NCBI RefSeq assembly: GCF_012650175.1
Contig: NZ_JAAILI010000034.1
Span: forward strand, 1 to 64,000
Source: Sphingomonas sp. S2M10
Lineage (GTDB): Bacteria; Pseudomonadota; Alphaproteobacteria; Sphingomonadales; Sphingomonadaceae
Direction of reading: 5' to 3'
Length of the DNA: 64,000 nt
Positions 54,596-62,981 of this stretch are shown here, in pieces. The translations under genes were made by a program, and so were the position numbers. How positions within the stretch are numbered: the first letter of the stretch is position 1; the number at the start of each line of letters is the position of its first letter. The notes under the pieces were generated by a model. It saw only the letters and a program-made list of their open reading frames with translations. It had not been told where the DNA came from and made no database searches.

Positions 54596-56548
54596 CTAGG
54601 CTAGCGGCCCGCCCGTCCGCGGCTTGGCGCGGCGGTTCCAGGCGAACCCGATCATGATCGCGGCAAGCATCAGGAGTTGTGCCAGCACCGACTGAAATGT
54701 CGGGAACAGGCCCAACATCGAGATACGTGGCACGCTGGCGAGCGGCGCTATGTCGATGATCCCCGCCTCTTGGAGAGCAGCGACTCCCTTACCGGCCAGC
54801 ACGACCGTCAGAGCGGCCATCAGCCATGAGCTGTAGCGGAAGAACTGCGTAATCGGCAGCGTCCGGCTGTAGCGGAGCATTGCCCAGGCGATGACGGCGA
54901 GAAGGCTGATCGCTGCGCCGGCCCCGGCCAGCAGCATCGCGGTGTTCCCCTGTGTCGAGAGCGCGGCGTAGAAAAGGATCGTCTCGAATACCTCCCGATA
55001 GACAACCAGGAATGCGAGCCCGAACAGGAACCATCCCGACCCGCCCGATAGCGCCCGTGACATTTTCTCGCGGATATAGCGTTGCCATTGATCAGCTTGT
55101 GCCTTGCCGTGCATCCAGATTCCGACCGAGAGCAGGACCACGGCCGCGAACAGCGAGCCGAACCCTTCCGTCAGTTCCCGGCTCGCGCCGCTTATACCGA
55201 TCGCATAGGTGGCAACCGCCCAGGTAATCCCGCCGGCGACGAGCGCGCCGACCCAGCCACCATGCACATAGCGCATGGCTTCCGGCCGCTCCGCTTTGCG
55301 GAGGAACGCAATCATGGCCACCACGATCAAGAGAGCTTCCAGCCCTTCGCGCAGCAGGATCGTGAAGGCTCCCAAGAAGGTGGACGCCTGCGTCGCGGCG
55401 TCGGGCGCGAGCGCGGCCTCGGCATCATCGAACAGGCCGCCCAGCACTGCCACTCGTTCGGTCACGTCATCGGCTGACGTGCTGCTCTCCACAGCGGCGC
55501 GATATTCTCCCATCGCGCCTTCGATCCGGGACATGAGGTTCGGGTCGCGCGCCGAGAGCGTCGGTTCGATCGGCTCGAACCCGTCGAGGTAGGCGGACAG
55601 CGCCAGTTCCTTTGCAGCGCGCCGGTCGCCGCGCTGGAACGCGGCGAGGCTTTGCGCAAGCTTGGCGCGCGCCACGGCGAGCGGGCTTGGGGCTTGTTGC
55701 ATCACCTGATCGGGGTGGCGACGCAGATAGGCGAGCACCGCGTCGGCTTTCACCTGCCCGATGCTGCCCGCAAGCGCGGCGGGGGTGAGCGCGACCAGGG
55801 TTTTCAGGTCGGGAATTCGTGCCCGCAAGCTCGCGTCCGACTTCCACAGCCGCTCACCCTCGACCGCTTGTGCGTCGGTGGAGGCGAAGCTGCCGGAGCG
55901 GAACGCGAGCGCCCAGCGCTGATCGCTAGACAGATCGACGAAGCTCTGCATCGCGGTTCCGTCGATGCCTTGGCTTATCACCTGATAGAGCGCGAACACG
56001 CTGCGCTGGCGCGCTCGCTCGGCATCAGTAAAGGCGATCGGTGGCGGGTCGAGCTTGGCGGCGTCGGGACCGTGCCCGTTGCCTGTCATGCCGTGGCAGG
56101 ACGCGCAGGATTGTCGAAAAACCGCTCCTGCTGTGGAGATGTCCGGTGTCTTGTCCGGGGCGAGCGGAACCGGATAGGCCTTGAGCAGATCGGCGGCGAG
56201 CCCGTAGGCGAGCGCCGCGACCTGTTGGGCCGAGCCCTTGCGGGCAATCACGCCTTGGAGCTGCGAAGCCCGTTGGATCAGGGATTGCCGCTCAGGTGTC
56301 GCAGGGAGCGCGCGCAGGCGGGTGGACACGCCTGCGGCGAACTCCGTCATCTCCGCGTATTCGGACGCACTTGTGACCGCGCCGTTGGCGACCGCACCGC
56401 CATAATCGACCGCCATATAATCGAGCAGACGCCAAGCGGTTTGCACGTCGCCGGGATCGGCCGTCGCCGCAGCGGGAATCAACAGCAGCATAAGCGACGC
56501 GACCAGCGCGAGTGCAGGCTTAATCAGCGCGACCCGAAGTGACGGCAT
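54596..56548 (-). CDS. FTR1-family iron permease fused to cytochrome c domain
   Basis: A 650-residue protein. Signal peptide; helical periplasmic region; a c-type heme motif CASCHG (residue about 150) with a downstream Met-rich part; then about seven membrane helices with two REXXE iron motifs (REGLE in the first helix, REVFE in the fourth). Iron permeases of this fused type couple oxidation of Fe(II) to uptake. It is also common in copper clusters because the ferroxidase step can rely on copper enzymes. Start ATG at 56548; TTG at 56566 possible. Confidence 0.85.
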   Translation of the reverse strand: MPSLRVALIKPALALVASLMLLLIPAAATADPGDVQTAWRLLDYMAVDYGGAVANGAVTSASEYAEMTEFAAGVSTRLRALPATPERQSLIQRASQLQGVIARKGSAQQVAALAYGLAADLLKAYPVPLAPDKTPDISTAGAVFRQSCASCHGMTGNGHGPDAAKLDPPPIAFTDAERARQRSVFALYQVISQGIDGTAMQSFVDLSSDQRWALAFRSGSFASTDAQAVEGERLWKSDASLRARIPDLKTLVALTPAALAGSIGQVKADAVLAYLRRHPDQVMQQAPSPLAVARAKLAQSLAAFQRGDRRAAKELALSAYLDGFEPIEPTLSARDPNLMSRIEGAMGEYRAAVESSTSADDVTERVAVLGGLFDDAEAALAPDAATQASTFLGAFTILLREGLEALLIVVAMIAFLRKAERPEAMRYVHGGWVGALVAGGITWAVATYAIGISGASRELTEGFGSLFAAVVLLSVGIWMHGKAQADQWQRYIREKMSRALSGGSGWFLFGLAFLVVYREVFETILFYAALSTQGNTAMLLAGAGAAISLLAVIAWAMLRYSRTLPITQFFRYSSWLMAALTVVLAGKGVAALQEAGIIDIAPLASVPRISMLGLFPTFQSVLAQLLMLAAIMIGFAWNRRAKPRTGGPLA

Positions 56549-56680
56549 ATGGGTGATCGTCTCCAAGCTTTACTCGTCGCGCACTATGCGAACAGCTCTC
56601 ATTAGCAGTATTGGGCGGAGGGCGCGATCACCAAGGCAGCCGATGATGAACATCGCCGCGTCAACGGGCGATCGTCGCCG

Positions 56681-56775
56681 GCGACAGATCGTGACCGTGA
56701 ACCAGTCCCGATTGAACGACGCAAGAAAGCGGCGACGAAGGCACGCGAGACGGTGCGATGCGCGATCAAGGTCCG
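56681..56775 (+). repeat. KARETVRC repeat, copy 3
   Basis: Aligns with copy 1 from CGACAGA-TCGTGAC onward, with small indels, and ends encoding KARETVRCAIKV. It lies in the 257-bp gap between the permease and the fusion gene, which shows nothing else. Confidence 0.55.
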
Positions 56776-56805
56776 CAATGGAGCCAGCAGTGATCGAGGA
56801 TACTT

Positions 56806-59493
56806 TCAGATCACGTACTTGTCCCAGCCTGCATAATGCTCGGCGCTGCGCTTCCCCCTTGGAAAGCTGAGGCCGACGAGCGCAATGCCCGCTACGACCG
56901 AGGCCACGGCACCAAGGTGACCAACGCCGTCCAGGAGGAAAGGCGCGGCCACGAGCCAGGCTCCGAACGCGACATTGATCAGCCGCAGCACGCGGGCAAC
57001 CTCCGCTGTGGCGATGATCGCGACCGTGATGACCAGCGCACCCACAACGTGATCGCTGTTCGCCATCCCGCCTTCCGTGCCGAACAATACCCGGGTGAGC
57101 ATCAGCAGGACGCCGATGACGATGCTCGCAGTCAGCGTCCATGGCAGGGTCAGACCCTTCTTCGCGTCCGCCCAGAAGGTGCTTGGCGAGGCCATCGCGT
57201 CCGAGGTGTCCTCTCCGCCGGCCGCGATCGCGTCGCCTTGGAAGAAGGTGCGGATCAGCGGTTTGCCTTGCCGGCGCGCCCAGAGAAGGAACTGACCCAT
57301 CGCAATCACCTCGTCGAGCGCGAACGGGATCATGATCAGCATGGCGAGCGCGGCGATCAGCGCCAGCGTGCTCCACGTGCCGATGACGATCGGCTGGCTG
57401 ATGATGAAGTAGATGCTGACGACGCCGAGCGGGATGACCAGAATGCCGAAGAAGGTCACCATCCACGGCATGGTGCGCCAGCGATCGCGGGTTCCCATCA
57501 CTGCCATCAGGATCTCGAGCACGTAGCTGATGGTGCCGAGACCGCCGTCGGCGATCGGCCACGCCTTCGACATGTCGGAAGTGATGATTTCCTCAGTGCC
57601 GTTGCGCGGGTCGGTCAGCGATCCGACGAAGAACGGCTCCCAGGCTGTATCGATGTGCCCGAGCTGGTAAGCGGTCAGGATGCGCGAGGTGAGAAGGCCG
57701 ATCAGGCCCATGGCGACGATCGGCAGCCGCTGCGCGTCAGTGGACGGCGAATAGGTCCAGCCAGGCGGGATGTTCTTGGGGTCCATCATGCCCGCCATGC
57801 TCATGCCCGGCATCATCGGCACGAGCACCGACAGGGCAATCACGGCCGAGCCGATGAGCAGGTTGTTGTTGTACTGAGCAGCGCTCGGGCTCCAGAAGAT
57901 TAGCGGGGCGAAGAACAGCCAAATGCCGACGAACGCCACCGCCCATTGCGCCCAGGTCTTGGTCCTGGCCGACAGCGACAGCGCACCGAACAGCGCGATG
58001 GCGAGGCCGCTGACGACATCGCTAATGGCCAGCGCGTTCGCCCGCCACTCAATCGACGGCAACCCGCGATCAATCGTTACGAAGCGCGCGGCCTCGCCGA
58101 CGCTCTGCGTGGTCACGGAGTCGTATATGAGCGGGCTGGAGGCGAGCCACAGCCCAAGACCGATGTTCGCGTAAAGAGCCCAGCGCGCACGGCGCTCGTC
58201 CCGGTCCATTATGGCCATGTGATCGCCGTGTGCACCGTGGCCGGACATCGCCATGTCCGCCGCGCCAGGGCCGTGCCCCATGGCTGCATGGTCCATGCTA
58301 CTATGGTCCACAGCCCCGTGATCCATGCCGGCCATCCCGGCGCCTGCCGCCGTAGGTTGATGGCTCGGCGCTACAGGTTCGGCCTCTGGCTTATCGTGCC
58401 AGGCAACCAGGTTCTCGTTGAGCTTGTTGTTCCGATACCAGGCCCGCGGATGGCGCTTCAACGCCGCAACGATCGCGGGCAGCGTGTCGCGGAGACTATG
58501 TTTCGGCTCCCATCCGAGCAGCGAACGCGCGCGGGAGATATCGAGGATATAGTGGTCGTTGCTGCTGTCGATCATCCAGGGCTGGATGAAGTCGTCGCTG
58601 CCGAGCGCTTCGTTCTGTAGGATGATCCCGGCTTTCGCGAGCGGCTGCGGAATCCGGATCGTCTTCCAGCCCTCGCCGTGGAGCGCCTCGCCGACGATGT
58701 CCTGGATCTCGGCATAGCCGGGCGCGTCGGGCTCGCCGATGAGCAGTGGCAGCTCCGCCGGAAGTTCGTGCCGCCGATCGACCAGGCGAAGCACGGCATC
58801 GGCCAAATCGTCGCGGTGCACCGATGACTGTGCCGCACACAGCATGCCGGGATAAAAGTGCGAGATCAGACGGTGCTCGTAAATCTGCGATATCTGCTGC
58901 GCAAGAAACGCCGAGCGTCCGTCGTCGTCGTAAACTCCGGCGGCGCGCATATAGACGACCGGGATGTTCCCGTGATGCTCATGCAGCAACGCCTCGCCAT
59001 CGACTTTGGACTGTGGGTACGCCCAGGACGCACCGATCGGGGAGTCCTCGTTGATGCGCTCGTCGGGTGTGGAAGTCGGCTTATGAACCAGCATCGTGCT
59101 GGCGAAGACGAATTGCTCGACCTCGAACGATTGCAGCCCGTCAATCAGCCGGCGGGTGCCCTGCACGGTGACCTTGTCATAGAGCGGATTGGGATCGCCC
59201 GTAATATCGTAATAGGCGGCTAGGTGGATCACAGAGGCGATGCGGTTGCCGTACCGCGCGCGCACCTCTTCGAGCGCGGCGCCCACCGCCTCGTCAGAGC
59301 CGAGATCGAAGTCGATTGCCGCCGCGGGCGGCGGCGGGTCTGGAGGACCGGCACGATCAAGGCCGACAACCGTGTAGCGTTCGCCGAGCCGGGCAATTAG
59401 CGCGGCGGCGATGAAACCGCTCGCACCCGTGATCAGAACGACGCCGCCGCCACCCTGGCCGCTGCCGGCTTCACTGCTTTTGCCATCGATCAT
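56806..59493 (-). CDS. NAD-epimerase / SPW-VKOR-like membrane fusion protein
   Basis: An 895-residue multidomain protein. Residues about 18-350 are an extended SDR/epimerase (VVLITGASGFIAAALI for NAD binding; YPQSK with the catalytic Tyr-Lys). A His/Met-rich linker follows (MAGMDHG, HSSMDHAAMGHG, MSGHGAHGDHMAIMD). The C-terminal about 470 residues have about ten membrane helices with SPW-type blocks (WALYANIGLGLWLASSPLIY; INVAFGAWLVAAPFLLDG) and a VKOR-like block (PIADGGLGTISYVLEILMAV, then ISQPIVIGTWSTLALIAALAM). Related proteins usually have Cys-x-x-Cys at the WSTLA position; it is missing here. Substrate unknown. Confidence 0.75.
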   Translation of the reverse strand: MIDGKSSEAGSGQGGGGVVLITGASGFIAAALIARLGERYTVVGLDRAGPPDPPPPAAAIDFDLGSDEAVGAALEEVRARYGNRIASVIHLAAYYDITGDPNPLYDKVTVQGTRRLIDGLQSFEVEQFVFASTMLVHKPTSTPDERINEDSPIGASWAYPQSKVDGEALLHEHHGNIPVVYMRAAGVYDDDGRSAFLAQQISQIYEHRLISHFYPGMLCAAQSSVHRDDLADAVLRLVDRRHELPAELPLLIGEPDAPGYAEIQDIVGEALHGEGWKTIRIPQPLAKAGIILQNEALGSDDFIQPWMIDSSNDHYILDISRARSLLGWEPKHSLRDTLPAIVAALKRHPRAWYRNNKLNENLVAWHDKPEAEPVAPSHQPTAAGAGMAGMDHGAVDHSSMDHAAMGHGPGAADMAMSGHGAHGDHMAIMDRDERRARWALYANIGLGLWLASSPLIYDSVTTQSVGEAARFVTIDRGLPSIEWRANALAISDVVSGLAIALFGALSLSARTKTWAQWAVAFVGIWLFFAPLIFWSPSAAQYNNNLLIGSAVIALSVLVPMMPGMSMAGMMDPKNIPPGWTYSPSTDAQRLPIVAMGLIGLLTSRILTAYQLGHIDTAWEPFFVGSLTDPRNGTEEIITSDMSKAWPIADGGLGTISYVLEILMAVMGTRDRWRTMPWMVTFFGILVIPLGVVSIYFIISQPIVIGTWSTLALIAALAMLIMIPFALDEVIAMGQFLLWARRQGKPLIRTFFQGDAIAAGGEDTSDAMASPSTFWADAKKGLTLPWTLTASIVIGVLLMLTRVLFGTEGGMANSDHVVGALVITVAIIATAEVARVLRLINVAFGAWLVAAPFLLDGVGHLGAVASVVAGIALVGLSFPRGKRSAEHYAGWDKYVI

Positions 59494-59550
59494 GACTTGC
59501 TACCCTCGTTCGTTTGTCTCTGAAAACGTTAACAGGCCAGCTTTTCAGCC

Positions 59551-59849
59551 TTAACCCGCGGCGTGTGCGGGCATCCGGTCATAGAACTCGACCTGCATTC
59601 GCATCGGTCCGAACGGTTCGACAAAATGTGGTTGGTCCGGGAGCACCAAGCCAGGACAATCGGGATCGAGTATGGTTTCCGAGGCCGGGTCGAGAACATG
59701 ATAGCGCAATCGCCCGGCGCGCACTCGAATGGCGCCCACACCCCAGGCTTAGTGCGATGCTCTTTTCGCAGCCCGGCCGGAAGCGTGTTCTCGTCGAACA
59801 CAGGGGTGCATTTATAGGGCAGCGGTCGCTCTGGAGGCGGAGAGCTCAT
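59551..59849 (-). pseudogene. DUF1971 protein, single-base frameshift
   Basis: Two frames join into one DUF1971 domain: LPYKCTPVFDENTLPAGLRKEHRTKPGVW in the first, then GAIRVRAGRLRYHVLDPA and FVEPFGPMRMQVEFYDR in the second. One missing G near 59735 (TGGGCGCC instead of TGGGGCGCC) breaks it. It may be a real mutation or a sequence error. It would be the third gene of the DoxX-YgiD unit. DUF1971 proteins are small cupin-like proteins of unknown role. Confidence 0.75.
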
Positions 59850-59882
59850 GACAATGAATCCATCACTTCGTAGCCGCGTAGG

Positions 59883-60743
59883 TCAGATATTCGTCTGATC
59901 GGCGGGAACGTCGCGCGGCAGCGTCGCGGCGTCCTCTGCGTCCGTCTCGACCGGTAGGTTCGCGCCGAGTGCGTGGCATGTCATCGAGATCGAACCCATC
60001 GAAAAGCCGCGCACGATCGGTTCCGGCCGGGCGTCCTCAGCGGCCGCCAGGCCTGCCAGGTAGAGGAGCGGAACGAAGTGGTCGGGCGTAGGCACGGCGC
60101 GCGCGTAGTCGGGATGCTCCCGCACCCTCAGAATGTCGCTTGGCGCGTCGGCGAGCTGCGCTACCACGGCGTCGTCGAACCGCTCTGCCCAATCGAATGC
60201 TGTGTTAGGCTGGTCCCACTGGATTTCTCGTAGGTTATGGACGACGTTGCCGCTGGCGAGGATCGCCACGCCGCTGTCGCGCAACGCGGCGAGCCGCGCG
60301 GCGATGTCCACATGGTATTCGAGCGGGCGCAGCGCATTGATCGAAAGTTGCACCACGGGCACGTCGGCTTGCGGGTAGAGGTGCGCGAGCACGGACCAGG
60401 TGCCGTGATCGAGCCCCCACTGATCGCGGTCGAGACCAACCCATTCCGGTTTCACCACTTCCGCAATCTCCTGCGCCACGTCCGGCGCGCCGGGTGCCGG
60501 ATAGTCGAAGTCGAACAGCGCCTGCGGGAAGCCGTAGAAATCGTGGATCGTTCGAGGTCTCGGCATGGCCGTCACCGCGGTCGCACCGAAATACCAATGG
60601 GCCGAGACGACCAGCAGTGCACGGGGACGGGGCAGTGTTCGCCCGAGCGACTTCCAGGCGTCGGTGAAGCCGTTCCGCTCCAGCGTGTTCATCGGGCTAC
60701 CGTGGCCGATGAACAGTGCAGGCATCCGCCCGGCGACCATCAT
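59883..60743 (-). CDS. ygiD: 4,5-DOPA dioxygenase-like extradiol dioxygenase YgiD
   Basis: A 286-residue class III extradiol-type enzyme. GHGSPMNTL, SAHWYF, NVVHNL and DHFVPLLY supply the metal-binding His residues. The start at 60743 overlaps the doxX stop (ATGA), so they are co-translated. Homologues ring-open catechol-type diphenols such as DOPA; the physiological substrate in this host is unknown. Confidence 0.88.
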   Translation of the reverse strand: MMVAGRMPALFIGHGSPMNTLERNGFTDAWKSLGRTLPRPRALLVVSAHWYFGATAVTAMPRPRTIHDFYGFPQALFDFDYPAPGAPDVAQEIAEVVKPEWVGLDRDQWGLDHGTWSVLAHLYPQADVPVVQLSINALRPLEYHVDIAARLAALRDSGVAILASGNVVHNLREIQWDQPNTAFDWAERFDDAVVAQLADAPSDILRVREHPDYARAVPTPDHFVPLLYLAGLAAAEDARPEPIVRGFSMGSISMTCHALGANLPVETDAEDAATLPRDVPADQTNI

Positions 60744-61156
60744 GCCCCTTCCCCGCGACGCTGGAGGGAAGCGTCCAGGCTCCAAGGTCCTGGCCCCGCG
60801 AACACGAGATAGAGGAACGCGAAGCAGTAGAGGATCGCTGCATCGCCCCCGTTGTTGACCGGGAATGCGTTCTGCGGCGCGTGCGCGATCCAGTAGGCGA
60901 CGGCCATCGTGCCGGAAGCCAGGAAAGCGGCTGGACGGGTGAACAGGCCCAGCGCGATCAGAAGCCCGGCCGCCAGCTCGACCAAGCCCGCGTATGCCCC
61001 AGGGTTGTCGAATGCAAAGCCACTACCTGCCGCTTGGCCAAGCGGGAAGGACAGGAACTTCTGCGTCCCGTGCTCAAGGAAGACGAGACCGGCAACGATC
61101 CGAAGGGCACTCAGCATTCGCGGTGCCCAGAAATGCAATCTTTCGTTCATGGCCAT
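60740..61156 (-). CDS. DoxX family membrane protein
   Basis: A 138-residue protein with four membrane helices. LRIVAGLVFLEHGTQKFLSF and ELAAGLLIALGLFTRPAAFL are typical of the DoxX/TQO-small-subunit family. AAGGAG lies before the ATG at 61156. Family members take part in thiol or quinone redox reactions; the exact role here is unknown. First gene of the doxX-ygiD-DUF1971 unit. Confidence 0.85.
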   Translation of the reverse strand: MAMNERLHFWAPRMLSALRIVAGLVFLEHGTQKFLSFPLGQAAGSGFAFDNPGAYAGLVELAAGLLIALGLFTRPAAFLASGTMAVAYWIAHAPQNAFPVNNGGDAAILYCFAFLYLVFAGPGPWSLDASLQRRGEGA

Positions 61157-61485
61157 CGCCGCTCCTTGTTCCCTCAGTCAACGCGGCTTGTTCATTCAAA
61201 ATCCAACATTTGGATGAAGGATCATCAAGAGCTTGCCTCGCGACAGGCATGCTTTTTGTCCCGCGCACTCAACGTAATGACCATCCCGGACCAATCCTCT
61301 CGTACACTCAGCTTTGCAGCGCGAGGCGACAGTCCCGCAAGCACCTGTGGGCGACTTAGGGCGTCGGACACGTAAGCTCAGTCCAAGCGGGGGGTATCTT
61401 GGGAGGCGAGGGTTAAGCCGCGCAAGTGGGTAAAAGAAGGTGGAAGGCCTGGGCGGCGCTTGTGTGGGCGGATGGTCCATAGCGT
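61157..61485. other. 329-bp intergenic region
   Basis: Contains the leader of the DoxX operon on the right-to-left strand and the region after copD2. No convincing gene, repeat or hairpin was found. A GAGGGT, 15 nt, GGTAA arrangement occurs near 61418 but is too poor a match and faces no gene. Confidence 0.5.
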
Positions 61486-62412
61486 TTACATGCCCGACGC
61501 GGGTGGCGCGAGGGTGCCTAGCCATGCCACGAGCGCCAGAATGCCGATTACGCAGGCTGTCTCGATCGCGAGGCTGACCCGCAGCGCCCTAAGCGCCCCG
61601 CGATGGTCGTTCATGGCAATCGAGCGCTCAAAGGCCGGCGTGAGGCGAAACCGATTGAGGGAAGCGAGCCCCAGCATCCCGGCGAACAGGGCTAGCTTGG
61701 CGAGCAGCAACAGGCCGTAAAGTGTCGTTCCCAGAGCCATAAAATTGGTCGGCCCGACGAGCAGCCAACTATTGATCAAACCAGTTACCACCAGGGTAAC
61801 AACAACGAGCGTACCAACGGAGCCAAACCCGTGCAGGGCGCGATGGGTCAGTCGAAGGTGCGCAGCATCGATCTCCTCGGCGCGCCGCGCCATCAGGAGA
61901 AGCAATCCGAACAGCGCCCCGACCCACAGACCGGCAGCAAGGAGATGGAGGATGTCCGCAGTGAGGTGAAGCCATCCCGTGCTTCCCTCGCTCGCGGCAC
62001 CATGCCCGTTCCACGCGAGTGTCGCCAATGCCGCGGCTGCCGCAATCATGGCCATAGCCAGCCATGATGCTCTGCCTCGCGCCAGCAGGGCTGCACCGCC
62101 GGCGATGACGAGCGCCACCATACGCACCTTCCAGGCGGTGCCAACCGCCGACCCTCCGAGCAGCGCGGCCGCAGCAGCCTGATCGATCGGCCAGAACGGA
62201 GATCCGGCCATCGCCGAGGCCATGAGGATCAGGCCAGCGGCCGAGAGAAGCAACCCGAGCGCCGCGCTTGCCGTGAGCCAAGGCCGCAGCGCGATTGCAT
62301 CATCGCGCTCGCCAAGGCGAAGGCCGTAGAGGCTGAAGGCCGACAGGCCGAACAGCGCCGCCAGGACCAGGTACAACGCCAAGCGGATGGCGACGGTCGG
62401 CCAGTCGAGCAT
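61486..62412 (-). CDS. copD: copper-resistance membrane protein CopD (intact copy)
   Basis: A 308-residue protein with about eight membrane helices. WNGHGAASEGSTGWLHLTADILHLLAAGLWVGAL carries the conserved His residues of the CopD family, thought to move copper into the cytoplasm. It ends after TMs that include ETACVIGILALVAWLGTLAPP. It follows copC2 by 4 nt. It serves as the reference for the truncated copD at 44090. Confidence 0.92.
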   Translation of the reverse strand: MLDWPTVAIRLALYLVLAALFGLSAFSLYGLRLGERDDAIALRPWLTASAALGLLLSAAGLILMASAMAGSPFWPIDQAAAAALLGGSAVGTAWKVRMVALVIAGGAALLARGRASWLAMAMIAAAAALATLAWNGHGAASEGSTGWLHLTADILHLLAAGLWVGALFGLLLLMARRAEEIDAAHLRLTHRALHGFGSVGTLVVVTLVVTGLINSWLLVGPTNFMALGTTLYGLLLLAKLALFAGMLGLASLNRFRLTPAFERSIAMNDHRGALRALRVSLAIETACVIGILALVAWLGTLAPPASGM

Positions 62413-62416
62413 TCGC

Positions 62417-62785
62417 TCACTTCACCGTGAAATTGTAGCTGCCGGTGATTTTATGTGTGTCGCCAGAGACGACCTGCCAGTCGACGCTGTAGCGTCCACG
62501 CGGGAGACGCTGCTTCGGGGTGATGGTGAGCGTCCGGCCATCGGCGCCGACTGCGGCGCTGCTGGGCATTTTCATGGCCGCCATGCCAGGCATCGCGGCC
62601 ATGGTAAGGTCGGCCTTAGAGAAAGCCGGCACGAGCTTCTCGCTGAACTGGAGGCTGATCTTCTCGGGGGTCGCGACCGCCGCGTTGGCAGCGGGACTGG
62701 CGGACACCAGCTTCGGATGCGCGTTCGCCACGCCGCCTACGAAGAACAGGGCGGCGGCGGCAGTCGTGATGAACAAGCGGCGCAT
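62417..62785 (-). CDS. copC: periplasmic copper-binding protein CopC (copy 2)
   Basis: A 122-residue CopC with a signal peptide ending ANA and mature start HPKLVSASPAANA. MAAMPGMAAMKM is the Met-rich loop. The C-terminus VVSGDTHKITGSYNFTVK is as in the family. It works with the CopD encoded 4 nt downstream. An ECF-type promoter is 35 nt upstream. Confidence 0.92.
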   Translation of the reverse strand: MRRLFITTAAAALFFVGGVANAHPKLVSASPAANAAVATPEKISLQFSEKLVPAFSKADLTMAAMPGMAAMKMPSSAAVGADGRTLTITPKQRLPRGRYSVDWQVVSGDTHKITGSYNFTVK

Positions 62786-62820
62786 TTAGGTAATCTCCAT
62801 TTCAATTGGGCTCACCTGTA

Positions 62821-62846
62821 TTACGCAGCTGGACGAGTCACCCCTC
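62821..62846 (-). promoter_or_regulatory. ECF-type promoter of copC2D2
   Basis: Minus strand GAGGGG (62846-62841), 15 nt, CGTAA (62825-62821); one mismatch in the -10. Confidence 0.65.
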
Positions 62847-62881
62847 ACGATCTTTTTTCGTGCCGACGCACCGCTCTCGAT

Positions 62882-62907
62882 GAGGGGTCGGCGGTGGCAG
62901 CGCGTAT
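62882..62907 (+). promoter_or_regulatory. ECF-type promoter of the flavoprotein gene
   Basis: GAGGGG (62882-62887), 15 nt, CGTAT (62903-62907); exact match and divergent from the copC2 promoter. It indicates that translation starts after about 62915. Confidence 0.7.
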
Positions 62908-62981
62908 TCAGAAGGGAGCATGGAGCGCTTTTTCACTGCGTCTCCCCTGAAACCAACTGTGGCCGCGGGCCTGATAGGCGC

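Noticed and set aside
61416..61442. GAGGGT, 15 nt, GGTAA on the plus strand
   Set aside because: The -10 lacks the C and final T, and no plus-strand gene follows; treated as coincidence.
62880..62981. N-terminal extension of the flavoprotein frame
   Set aside because: It overlaps the ECF-type promoter at 62882-62907, so translation from 62880 is not consistent with the predicted transcript.
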